29,050 nt of DNA from Bacillota bacterium. GTDB taxonomy: Bacteria > Bacillota > Sulfobacillia > JAJZYS01 > JAJYTV01. Made by a program: the position numbers and the translations under genes. The notes beneath the pieces are model-generated. The model had not been told where the DNA came from, did no database searches, and saw only the letters and a program-made list of their open reading frames with translations. The stretch spans positions 1 to 29,050 of the forward strand of contig JAJZIE010000006.1 of the NCBI GenBank assembly GCA_021810725.1. The letters are read 5' to 3'. Each line of letters starts with the position of its first letter. Within the stretch, counting starts at the first letter, position 1. Below, in pieces: positions 8,165 to 16,216 of the stretch.

Positions 8165-8951
8165 CGTCCTCGACCTTCACCAGCCGCAGGAGGCCGAGGG
8201 CGTCGGTGCCACCCTTGGCGTTCGGCACGGGCAGATTGCCCGAGCGGGCGTTCAAGAAACTGAGCTGGTGGTGATCGTAGACCATGTTCGACTCCCGGCG
8301 CAGGCGGTAGATGTCGAAGGCGAACTCGCTCTTCGTGTAGTCGGCTGTGCCGCTGCGCATGGTCAGCACCCCGTAGATGCCGAGCAGCGGGACGTCCATG
8401 TTCTTGGCCCGGCCCGCCTCGCGCAGCAGCGCGTGGGCGGACGTGAGGGCCTTCATGAAGCGTTCCTGGTTGAAGCTCGAGCGGTGCAGGGCCTGGTGTC
8501 GCGCCTGCACCTCCGCCATCAGGGCGCGGGGTTCGAGCGTCGACGTCCTGCGGCGGGATACGGTCGCCTGCTCGGCAGAAAGGTCCAGGGAGAGCTTGAG
8601 GGGAAACACCTCGTAATCCGGGAAGCTGCCCTGCAGCGGCAGACGCATCTGCTGGGCAGCCTGCTCGATCGCCTCCGCGTAGGCCTGTACGCCGGCCGCA
8701 GAATCCGCGGCCCGCCAATCGCGCAGCCTGGCGTCGGCCCTGTCGGCCGCGGCGGCCACGGTCCCCGCCAACTGAGCGGCCTCCGGCAACCGCTGACGCA
8801 AAAAGCGCAGATCCCAGCGCTCCGCCGCCTTGGCGATCTGGCGGCTCAGCCGCTGCAGCTTGGCCGCCTGGCCGGCGAACTCCCGCCAGGATTCCTGGAT
8901 CGCGTCAGGCAACAGGGTTTTCAGCTCATCCTCAAGAAGGATCTCGTCCAA
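8157..8951 (-). CDS. Conserved-looking protein of unknown function, first gene of the ATPase/BrxL/RecQ run
   Basis: I do not recognise a named family in this 264-aa protein. The first 120 residues are helical and Ala/Arg/Leu-rich, with possible coiled coil. The second half has a more structured look (GSFPDYEVFPLKLSLDLS, VPLLGIYGVLTMRSG, SEFAFDIYRLRRESN). The start is TTG at 8951, with GGGAGGT seven bases upstream. It leads a set of five genes, four of which overlap, so it is very likely a subunit or adaptor for the two ATPases. Similar hypothetical proteins beside such ATPases are remembered from TerB/helicase gene neighbourhoods, but I cannot verify homology here. Confidence 0.75.
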   Translation of the reverse strand: MDEILLEDELKTLLPDAIQESWREFAGQAAKLQRLSRQIAKAAERWDLRFLRQRLPEAAQLAGTVAAAADRADARLRDWRAADSAAGVQAYAEAIEQAAQQMRLPLQGSFPDYEVFPLKLSLDLSAEQATVSRRRTSTLEPRALMAEVQARHQALHRSSFNQERFMKALTSAHALLREAGRAKNMDVPLLGIYGVLTMRSGTADYTKSEFAFDIYRLRRESNMVYDHHQLSFLNARSGNLPVPNAKGGTDALGLLRLVKVEDDG

Positions 8952-9181
8952 CCGTCTACCTCCCTGAAGGCGCCGGTCCAGGGTGGCCTGCGCCGAAACG
9001 GTGTCGGGCGTTTATTCGACAGATCGCCGCATCATCCCCTGCAGGGATGTTCTGTCACCGGGCTCTCCGCCTGCGCCGGCAGCAAGACCTGGGGCAGGGC
9101 CGCCGTCCGGGTTCCCTCGGCCGGATGGGCACGCGAGCGCCCGGCCCCATGCAGGCAGCCTGCCGAGAAGGGAATGAGGAC
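8952..9181. promoter_or_regulatory. Divergent promoter region between the 264-aa gene and the pRiA4b-type gene
   Basis: Two genes start outward from this 230-bp stretch, so promoters for both strands are expected. It holds an imperfect palindrome CATCCCCTGCAGGGATG (9033-9049, 6-bp outer arms, 10-bp perfect core), which is a possible operator. A more AT-rich patch (TTTATTCGA near 9011) could be part of a minus-strand promoter. No convincing -35/-10 pair was found. Confidence 0.35.
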
Positions 9182-10288
9182 ATGCCCGGAACCGACCGCG
9201 GGGAACTTGCCACCGCCGCAGCCCTGGCCCTTGCGACCATGCCCGTCCCCGCAGGCGTCGAGGAGATCCGCCCGCTTCTCCCGGCCCGCCTGCGCGACGC
9301 TGGCCCGGACCTGCTCGGGGCGGCGCTCCGCGCCCACCCCTTTTGCGTCAGCGTGGCCAGGGGACGGTATAGCTATCTGCCCCGGGCGATCGAAGAGTCC
9401 AAAGTTTATGTTCCCGGACCTCCCTCCGCCTCGGGCCGCGCCCTTCGGCTGCCGCCCGAAGCGCAGGCGCTGCTCTGGCCCGAGGGCCTGAGCGCCGCGA
9501 TCAGAGCGCAGCAGGCAGCGCACGTCCGCCTGCCGTCAGGAGGCCGGGCGACGTGGCGCCCGGACCGGGTCTGGATCACCGACCACCTGTCCGCGCCCTA
9601 CACCGCTGGCGAGGGCCACTGGCTGTCCTGCGTCGACTTCCCGACGCGCAACTTCAGGCTCGATCCCTGCCCGCCCCCCGATCCCGGGCAGGAGGCCCTG
9701 CGCGAGGAGCGCTGGCGCGCCTTGGCCATGTCCCTGATGCGCCCTCTCCAGCCGTATGACCATGGCCTGCTGGCGCGCAAGCTACTCGGCGCCGGCGTAG
9801 GCCGCGACGACCCGCCCTGCGCCACCATGTCCGAGCTGACCGCCGTGCCGCCTTTCGATCAGCACCATGACATCACGTATCGCCCCGACCTCACGGACGC
9901 GATGTGGCGGCTCTTCCGCCATCGCGGCGCCGCGCGGGAAGGGCCTTTCACGCTGCCGCCGCCCGCCGCCCTGGATACGTCCTACCGGCTACAGGTGCGC
10001 CTGGCGGGCGGCAGATGGCGGGCGGGGATCGCCCTAGGGGCCGCCCACTCCCTGGATAACCTGCACCTGCTGCTGCAGCGGGTCCTCAACTGGGACGACG
10101 CCCACCTCTACGCCTTCTATCTGAGCGGCCGCCCCTTCGACCGCTTGACGACGGTCGCCTGTCCGATGGCCGGCGACTCCCCGCCGGCCACGGATGAGGT
10201 GACCCTCGGCCATATCGATCCTGCCCCCGGCCAACGTCTGCTTTACCTCTTGACTTCGGCGACGAATGGCGTTTCGAGCTTACCGTGA
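9182..10288 (+). CDS. pRiA4b ORF-3-family protein, probably frameshifted near the end
   Basis: The second half (after about residue 235) matches the plasmid pRiA4b ORF-3 family: SYRLQVRLAGGRWRAGI, then LHLLLQRVLNWDDAHLYAFYLSG. The family's hallmark YDFGDxW is expected next. It is present in the genome but in another frame from 10252, while the open frame itself ends with an unrelated SATNGVSSLP tail. The first 80 residues contain a possible winged-helix-like element (LGAALRAHPFCVSVARGRYSYLP). The start is ATG 9182 after GAAGGGAATGAGGA; ATG 9047 in the same frame is an alternative. The biochemical role of the family is unknown. The gene lies opposite to the island genes and converges with the zinc-ribbon gene. 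Confidence 0.7.
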   Translation: MPGTDRGELATAAALALATMPVPAGVEEIRPLLPARLRDAGPDLLGAALRAHPFCVSVARGRYSYLPRAIEESKVYVPGPPSASGRALRLPPEAQALLWPEGLSAAIRAQQAAHVRLPSGGRATWRPDRVWITDHLSAPYTAGEGHWLSCVDFPTRNFRLDPCPPPDPGQEALREERWRALAMSLMRPLQPYDHGLLARKLLGAGVGRDDPPCATMSELTAVPPFDQHHDITYRPDLTDAMWRLFRHRGAAREGPFTLPPPAALDTSYRLQVRLAGGRWRAGIALGAAHSLDNLHLLLQRVLNWDDAHLYAFYLSGRPFDRLTTVACPMAGDSPPATDEVTLGHIDPAPGQRLLYLLTSATNGVSSLP

Positions 10289-10371
10289 CAGAGCGCACCG
10301 TGGGGCAGCGGATCGCGGGTCCGCCGCTCTGCTTCGCGACATCGGGGCCGCCGCCGCTCCAGTACGGCTGA
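10252..10371 (+). pseudogene. Out-of-frame C-terminal end of the pRiA4b-type protein
   Basis: Read from GAC 10252 to TGA 10369-10371, this gives DFGDEWRFELTVTERTV, and it ends PPPLQYG. This is the expected C-terminal block of the pRiA4b ORF-3 family (DFGDxW, then a Pro-rich PP.QYG end). One extra base near CTCTTGAC (10247-10254) would join it to the upstream frame. Causes could be a sequence error, a true mutation, or a minus-one slip during translation. Confidence 0.7.
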
Positions 10372-10555
10372 GCTGGCTCCAATCGCGCGATCCGCTTGCC
10401 CGGGGCGGTAGCGGCACTGCTGCAACCCGCGTGCCACCTCCGCCAGGCCCCAACACAGGGAGCCGGCTGGCGCACGACGCGACCCCGCAACGCGGCACAG
10501 CGGCCGTTCGCGCGACACCCGCTCCGCGAAGGCGATTGCGGGTCTCACTCAGGTC

Positions 10556-12487
10556 TCACAGCGTCAAGGCCGGCACGCGGCCCGCGAGCCCTTCCGCCGC
10601 CTGACGCGTGCGCAGGGCATCCGCGTCGAATGAGGCCGCCACGGCGCCGTCCTCCGTGCGCAGTCCGCTCTGGCCCGTCGCCAGGAGCAGGAGGGCGCCC
10701 GCTGTCGCACGCGGGGAGACGCCGGGGTTCTTGCGACCGATCCGGCGCCACAGGCTCACCGCCCGCAGCAGAAGCGGCAACTGCCAGCGTTCGGAGCCCC
10801 TGGCCAGCAGGGTCCACTCCACCTCGTCGATCCCGGCCGGCGGGCCGAACCGGTTGCCCATCTCGTCCAAGCCGATCAGTTGGTGTCCCAGGTGCACAAG
10901 CGGCGCCAGGCGGTCCCCCTGGACGATCCGGCAGGGCAGGACCTCCCAGAGCGTGGCCTTCTCCGCCTTGCCGTCGGTCAGCAGAGAGAACTCGCGTTTG
11001 TGCCGTCCCACCTGCACCTGGCCAGACAGGTGATGGCCCTCGAACAGGGCGAGCGACGACAGCCTGGCACCGGTCACCGGCGCTTCGGGGTACGGCAGGT
11101 CCAGCAGCACGTGCAGTCCCCGCCAGTCGAACCAGCGCAGGGCGATGTCGAGCGGCGAATGCCTAGCTATGGGAGCCTCGGCCGCGCCGCCCGCCAGCAC
11201 GGAGCGGAAGAACTCCTCCGCCAGAGGCGGCAGCGGCTGCCACGCGCGCCACCGCTCGCTTTGGCGATCCGGCCGCGCCTTGCCCGGATCGGTCCGCCGC
11301 TGCGGGCGCCTGCCGGACCCTGCGGCAGGCGCCCTGGGCCGCGCCTGGGTTTGCTGTTGCCCGATCTGCGCCATCACCTGCGCCGCGGTGGGCGCAGGCG
11401 CCGTCTTCTCCGCCGTGAGCGCAGACGAAGGAGCAGGCTGCCCACTCCTCCCCTCCTGGCAGGCCCTGCAACCGAGCGCCTCCCTGCCCGCGACTAGGGG
11501 CTGCGCAGCGCCGCAGAGCGGGCATCGCAGCGGCAGGAAGCTGCCGGCGCCGAGCAGGAAGTTGCAGGCGAGCGGATAGCGCCGATCCCCGCGCCGCACC
11601 TCGAGCTCAAGGTGCAAGGCTGGCGCCAGCACAAGATGCAGCCGATAGGGTTGGACGCTGGCCTCGACGCGGTACTTGCGCTCGATCTCGACCTGGCGGC
11701 GCTCCGCCTCGTGCGCCGTCACCTTTGCCTGCTCGTCGTAGAGACGCTGGCGCTCCTCTGCCGCACGCTGGCGCCGTTTCGCGATCTGCGCCAGCTGCGC
11801 CGCGTAGAAGGCCCGCGCACGCTCGCGCTCCTCCTTCATGTCCGAAAGCGCCTGGCGGGACAGTTCCTCGGCCCGCTTGGCCGCCTGCCGTTCGATCTCC
11901 GCTTGCGCGACCTCCAGCGCAGCCGCGACGTCCGGCAGCAGGACGCTCCACGGCTCCGGGGCCGACGTGGGGCCAAGGGACAGGACGCGCTGCCCGATCT
12001 CCGGCGCCAGCGGCAGGCACGCAACCGCGTCCAGCAGCGATTCGCCAATCTCAAGGAAGCGGTCCTCACCAGTCAGCGTGATGAGCGCGCCCACCCGCAG
12101 CAGCGGCAGGTAGACCTGCTCGGGCGGCACCAGCAGATCCAGGCGGCCGTGCTCCACCGGGTAGAACTCCCTGAGGCGCCCGAGGAGCGCCTGCGCATCC
12201 GGCAAGGCGCTGGCCGGCACAGACAAGGCCTGCCAGCCCGCGTCGCCCTGGTACAGCACATGCTCCGCCGCTGCCTCCAGGACGGGATGGCCGGCGATCA
12301 CCAGCATCTGGCCGCCCTCCTGCGCTACCTCGGCATCCGAGGTCAGGGCAAGCTCCTGCGGCAGGGCGAGAGCGGCGGCGAGGTCCGTCGGCAGGTGCAC
12401 GAGCGCCTGGTCGGGCTCCACGACCACCTCCGCGCCCCGGGCCTCGGCATAGCGCAGGAAGAACCGCAGCGCGGGCTCGAGACTCAA
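10556..12487 (-). CDS. Coiled-coil / zinc-ribbon protein of unknown function, partner of the SNF2 helicase
   Basis: This 643-aa protein has no named family that I can recognise. Residues 1-185 form a mixed domain. Residues 186-272 are a highly charged coiled coil (Glu/Arg/Gln-rich). A four-cysteine zinc ribbon follows (CPLC at 322-325, CRAC at 340-343), then a Pro/Ala/Arg-rich linker (about 350-425). The C-terminal 210 residues have a mixed fold (WFDWRGLHVLLDLPYPEAPV, FSLLTDGKAEKATLWEVLP). The start is TTG at 12487 and overlaps the helicase stop (TTGA); GGGGAGGT precedes it by about ten bases. The overlap argues for a stoichiometric complex with the helicase. A DNA-binding or helicase-tethering role is likely but inferred. 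Confidence 0.78.
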   Translation of the reverse strand: MSLEPALRFFLRYAEARGAEVVVEPDQALVHLPTDLAAALALPQELALTSDAEVAQEGGQMLVIAGHPVLEAAAEHVLYQGDAGWQALSVPASALPDAQALLGRLREFYPVEHGRLDLLVPPEQVYLPLLRVGALITLTGEDRFLEIGESLLDAVACLPLAPEIGQRVLSLGPTSAPEPWSVLLPDVAAALEVAQAEIERQAAKRAEELSRQALSDMKEERERARAFYAAQLAQIAKRRQRAAEERQRLYDEQAKVTAHEAERRQVEIERKYRVEASVQPYRLHLVLAPALHLELEVRRGDRRYPLACNFLLGAGSFLPLRCPLCGAAQPLVAGREALGCRACQEGRSGQPAPSSALTAEKTAPAPTAAQVMAQIGQQQTQARPRAPAAGSGRRPQRRTDPGKARPDRQSERWRAWQPLPPLAEEFFRSVLAGGAAEAPIARHSPLDIALRWFDWRGLHVLLDLPYPEAPVTGARLSSLALFEGHHLSGQVQVGRHKREFSLLTDGKAEKATLWEVLPCRIVQGDRLAPLVHLGHQLIGLDEMGNRFGPPAGIDEVEWTLLARGSERWQLPLLLRAVSLWRRIGRKNPGVSPRATAGALLLLATGQSGLRTEDGAVAASFDADALRTRQAAEGLAGRVPALTL

Positions 12488-14472
12488 GGCTCGTCGACCT
12501 CCCCCAGCAGGCTGTCGTTCTTGCTGCGGCTCGCGAGGTATGCCTGCCTGGCTTCCGCCAAGCCGTCGCCGATTTCCTCGAGGCGCCGCGCGAACTCGTC
12601 GTCGCTGCGACTCTCCAGATAGGAGGCGAAGATCATGGACTCGAGGTCCAGATCGTCCTCGATCCGGCCAAGGATCATGTCGAGCTCGCCCACCACCAGC
12701 TCAAAGAGGTTGATCTTCGCCTCCAGCACACCGAGGATGCGCTCCTCGAGCGTGCCGCGGGAAACGAGGTTCGTCAGGCGCACGTCCTCGGTCTGTCCGA
12801 TGCGGTGAATTCGCCCCAGGCGCTGCTCGATCTGCATGGGATTCCATGGCAGGTCGTAGTTGACCATGACGTGGCAGAACTGCAGGTTGCGGCCCTCGCC
12901 TGCCGCTTCGGTCGTCAGCAGGAGGTCACGGTCGCCCTCGAAGGACGCGATCGCCAGGTCCTTCTCGCGACGGCTGAGACCGCCGTGGTAGACGGCGGCG
13001 AGCAGCCCCTCCCGCTTCGCCTGCGCCGCGAGGTAGGCCAGCGTGTCGCGAAAGGCGGTGAACACGACCACCTTCTCGCCCGCGGAGAGGCGTTGGCGCA
13101 GGTGCAGCCAGAGCGCCCGGGCCTTCTCGCTCGCCGTGACCGCCCGAGCCTGCTCCGCCAGGCCCGACCAGCCCATGCGGGCAAGTCCGCCCCCGAGCGC
13201 CTGCGGGCTGGAGCCGGCCAGACGCTGGATCTGGCGCAGCGTGAAGATGGCGGCTGTGGAAGCCCCCTGGGCCTGGCGGCGCACCTCATCGGATACCGCC
13301 CGGTAGAGCTCGGCCTCCGCCGCGCTCGGCGCGACGAGAAGGGTTTCGGCGATGCGCCGAGGCAGCATGAGCGCCACCTCGCTGCGCCGATGCCGCACCA
13401 TGACGTCGCGCATCGCCCGCTGCAGGTTTGAAAGATGCGCGACACCGCCGCCCGCCTCGGGCTTGTGGCGCGCCTTGAAGGTGGCCGGCGTGCCGAGATG
13501 GCCCGGCCGCACAAGGTTGACGAGCTGGTAGAGGTCGTCCAGCCGGTTCTCCACCGGGGTGGCCGTGAGCAGGAGCATGTACCGCGTGCGCAGGGCCTTG
13601 ACAAGCGAGGCCGAGGCGGAGCGGGGATTCTTGAGCCGATGGGCCTCGTCCACCACCACGAGATCCCAGCTGATCTCCGCGAGGCGTTCGCGCAGGGGGC
13701 TGCGCCGGGCGGACGCGATCGAGGCGAGCACGATCGGCGCCGCGAGAGGGTCGCCCTCCCGCTCCCAGGCCGCAGTGCCATAGGCGACGAAGGGGAGTTG
13801 GAACTTCTGGCGCAGCTCCTCGCTCCACTGGCCGACCAGTCCGGCAGGTAGCAGCACGAGGGTGCGCCTCGCGAGGGCACGCATATAGAGCTCGCTCAGG
13901 ACGATGCCCGCTTCGATCGTCTTGCCGAGCCCGACCTCGTCGGCCAGTATGCCGCGGCCGTGCATCCGGCGCAGGACCGCTTCCGCCGTCTGCAGCTGGT
14001 GCTGGTAGGGCGTGAAGCCGAGGCGCGGCGGCGAGATGAGGACATCGAAGCCCGGCTTGGCCCAGACCTGCAGGGCCTGGTCGACGAGCTCCGCGTAACC
14101 GCCCTCGACCTCCTTGCCACGCCGCAGGGCGTCGGTAAGGGTCTGGAACGAACCCAGGTGCTTCGGCAAGGCCGCCGGCAGGGCGGAGGCGACGTCGACG
14201 CTGCCGGCCGGGCCGGCAGTGACCCTTGCGAACGCTCCCAGCCGTTCGAACTCCCGCCCCTCCGGCCCGCCGAGCGGCGTGAGGTCGAGGAGGGACGGCT
14301 CCACCGTGCGTCCACCGGGCGTTCGCAGCGCAGGCGGGCCGCCCAGGCTGTCTCCGAACGCGTGCAGCGCGCCGAGGAGGCTCTGGGTGGGGGCGAGGAA
14401 CCCTTCTTCCATGTCCAGGAGCGCGAGCCGCGGCAAGGGCGAGCGCCCCGCAGGACGAACGGCAGGCTGCAA
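12484..14472 (-). CDS. SNF2-family (RapA/HepA-like) DNA-dependent ATPase/helicase
   Basis: This is a 662-aa superfamily 2 translocase. Visible motifs are FTPYQHQLQTA (about 153), DEVGLGKTIEAG (motif I, about 178-189), VVVDEAHRLKN (motif II, DEAH about 275), LLTATPVENR (motif III), and in the second lobe VVFTAFRDT, LLTTEAAGEGRNLQ and QRLGRIHRIGQ (motif VI). The DEAH box and the IHRIGQ sequence place it in the RapA/SNF2 branch. The C-terminus is short, helical and acidic. The start is TTG at 14472; the upstream GGGAGCTGA is a modest site, and ATG 14412 (MEEGFLAP) is an alternative. Related SNF2 proteins occur in DISARM (DrmD), Dpd (DpdE) and several BREX types, which supports a DNA-restriction or DNA-surveillance context. 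Confidence 0.92.
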   Translation of the reverse strand: MQPAVRPAGRSPLPRLALLDMEEGFLAPTQSLLGALHAFGDSLGGPPALRTPGGRTVEPSLLDLTPLGGPEGREFERLGAFARVTAGPAGSVDVASALPAALPKHLGSFQTLTDALRRGKEVEGGYAELVDQALQVWAKPGFDVLISPPRLGFTPYQHQLQTAEAVLRRMHGRGILADEVGLGKTIEAGIVLSELYMRALARRTLVLLPAGLVGQWSEELRQKFQLPFVAYGTAAWEREGDPLAAPIVLASIASARRSPLRERLAEISWDLVVVDEAHRLKNPRSASASLVKALRTRYMLLLTATPVENRLDDLYQLVNLVRPGHLGTPATFKARHKPEAGGGVAHLSNLQRAMRDVMVRHRRSEVALMLPRRIAETLLVAPSAAEAELYRAVSDEVRRQAQGASTAAIFTLRQIQRLAGSSPQALGGGLARMGWSGLAEQARAVTASEKARALWLHLRQRLSAGEKVVVFTAFRDTLAYLAAQAKREGLLAAVYHGGLSRREKDLAIASFEGDRDLLLTTEAAGEGRNLQFCHVMVNYDLPWNPMQIEQRLGRIHRIGQTEDVRLTNLVSRGTLEERILGVLEAKINLFELVVGELDMILGRIEDDLDLESMIFASYLESRSDDEFARRLEEIGDGLAEARQAYLASRSKNDSLLGEVDEP

Positions 14473-14998
14473 TGGCGCTCAGCTCCCGCGGACATTTTGG
14501 GGACAGGTTCGCCCCGGACCGCAGACAGTCCTTCGTGGGGGGGCGCACGCAGACAGGGCGTGCAGCCGTGCGCAGCGCGCAGATCGGCCGACAGCCTCGA
14601 GTCGGTCGATCTCGCGGACTTGAGACGGATAGGGCCATGGCTTCGGCGCAGCCCCGCTGCTCGCTGCACCGGGTGGCAGGGCAGGCCGACAGCCTCCAGG
14701 GAGCGCTGGCGGCAGATCGGCGCAAGCGCGGTCCGCCGCCTCAGGAGTGGCGCCTTTTTGTGCCGCAGTCGCATCGGTGGACCGATTTCGGAGCCGTTGC
14801 CAGCTCCTGTGCGCTCAGTCTGGCCGTTCCCTGCGGAGCCTCGCGAGACTCGCCTGCCCACGATATCCGGGACGAATCGTCGCGTCAAGCCATCGCGAGG
14901 TGCATTGGGGCATGGACCACGGAAGCGAGCGCTGCCATCCTGCCTTCCTGAGAGTTCTGACCGGAACCGACTCCGGACGGGATGCGCCTGAGACGAGC
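14473..14998. other. Divergent intergenic region between the SNF2 and SEC-C genes
   Basis: About 520 bp separate the helicase start (minus) from the chosen start of the SEC-C protein (plus). Open frames cross it on both strands, but their translations are compositionally typical of shadows. Promoters for both directions should be here. No operator or clear -35/-10 pair could be read. If the SEC-C gene starts at ATG 14912, the gap shrinks to about 440 bp. Confidence 0.4.
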
Positions 14999-16216
14999 AT
15001 GCTCCCAGGGCCGTTCGTCGCACAGGTGAGCGGGCACCTCGACCTCTGCCGCGACGGCTGGCGCGAGAATCCGCAGGAGGTCACCTGCTCGGTCTGCGGC
15101 GCACGGAACCTCTACGACGTCGGCCCCGTGCTCGTGTCGCAGGATCGTGGCGGCTCGCCGCAGGTCACCTTCGTCGGCTACTTCCGCTGCCACAGCTGCG
15201 GCGCCGGCGGCCCTTGGACCTCGCCGGATCTGGACTACCTGGCCCTGAGTGCCATCGCGGGCGGGGTACTCGGCCGCGCGTTCGGCAGCAAATCGCCAGG
15301 GGGGCTGGGCGAGATCGAACTCTTCGACGGCCACCGCCCGCGCAGCAGCGCCGACGCGGAGGAGCATCTCCTCGACCTGCTGCTCGCGGATCCCCTGAAC
15401 GCCCAGCACTTCGTCCGCCTCGCGAACGTCTACCTGACGGGCGGCAGGCCAGATCTCGCGATGGCCGCTGCGGAGCGCGCCCTCGACCTCGAACCGGATC
15501 ACTTCGAGGCCCTTCTGCTGCTCATCGGCCACATGCTGCGCCGCCTCGATCCGGCGGAGGCCGCACGCCACCTGCGCCACGCCGTCGCCGTGGCGCGCCG
15601 CTACCGTGCCCTGCCGCTTCAGGAAATGCGCAAGCTCCTCGCGGCCGCGCTGAGAGACCTCATGCGTATCCATCGGAACTCTGGGGACGAGATTCCTTTC
15701 TTCCCCTCCGAGGAGGAAACCGGCGACACGATATGGACCCGCATGGAGGAGACGACGATCCATATCCGCGCACGCGGGGACGACGCGGCTGCATACCTGC
15801 CCCTCGCCTCGCTCCTGCTCAGCCCGGATCGCACGCCGCCCGACCACTGTGGGCCCAAGGGTGACCTCATCCCGTCGGGCCGCGAGCCGTGGCGTCGGGA
15901 GCCGGGCCCAGGTCGCAACGAACCCTGCCCGTGCGGCAGCGGCCGCAGGTACAAGCACTGCTGCGGGCGCGACGCCTGGCCGCAGATCCCCCGCTGCCCC
16001 GGGTGCCTCCCATCGCCAAGACGTACCCCGCGCGGCTTCGCCCCTTGGGCGGCCCCGTGCAACTGCCCCGATCGGTCGAGCCATTCCCGCCCCTGCGGCG
16101 CCGGCCGCGAGCGGAGCGCATCGCGGGCGATGCAGCCGCACCTCCCAGGGCAGGTGATACGTAGGCCTACAAGCGGTACAAGGCCTGGATGTCCTCGAGG
16201 GGGATCGCCTCGATGA
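14999..16216 (+). CDS. Zinc-ribbon / TPR / SEC-C metal-binding protein
   Basis: From ATG 14999 the protein has an N-terminal four-cysteine ribbon (CSVC at 30-33, CHSC at 64-67), a TPR-like helical region (about 115-210; LLADPLNAQHFVRLANVY, AAERALDLEPDHFEAL) and a SEC-C motif near 305-323 (GRNEPCPCGSGRRYKHCCG) that binds zinc. SEC-C is the tail motif of SecA and is also found on many stress and defence-associated proteins. After SEC-C the frame turns into Cys/Arg/Ser-rich sequence and overlaps the convergent gene by 50 bp; a better-looking tail exists in the next frame. The start is uncertain: ATG 14912 lies upstream in frame and has GGGG just before it. The gene is antiparallel to its neighbours and could regulate or accompany the island. 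Confidence 0.75.
   Translation: MLPGPFVAQVSGHLDLCRDGWRENPQEVTCSVCGARNLYDVGPVLVSQDRGGSPQVTFVGYFRCHSCGAGGPWTSPDLDYLALSAIAGGVLGRAFGSKSPGGLGEIELFDGHRPRSSADAEEHLLDLLLADPLNAQHFVRLANVYLTGGRPDLAMAAAERALDLEPDHFEALLLLIGHMLRRLDPAEAARHLRHAVAVARRYRALPLQEMRKLLAAALRDLMRIHRNSGDEIPFFPSEEETGDTIWTRMEETTIHIRARGDDAAAYLPLASLLLSPDRTPPDHCGPKGDLIPSGREPWRREPGPGRNEPCPCGSGRRYKHCCGRDAWPQIPRCPGCLPSPRRTPRGFAPWAAPCNCPDRSSHSRPCGAGRERSASRAMQPHLPGQVIRRPTSGTRPGCPRGGSPR
15973..16164 (+). other. Possible out-of-frame tail of the SEC-C protein
   Basis: Reading from about 15973 gives RLAADPPLPRVPPIAKTYP and continues without a stop to TAG 16162-16164, which is only two bases from the end of the convergent gene. Its composition (Pro/Leu/Ala, few Cys) is more protein-like than the frame that contains SEC-C. 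One missing base just after the CCGR codons would connect them. This rests on composition only. Confidence 0.35.

Noticed and set aside
13286..15023. Overlapping minus-strand frames upstream of and within the SNF2 gene
   Set aside because: They lack helicase motifs and overlap the frame that carries all of them.
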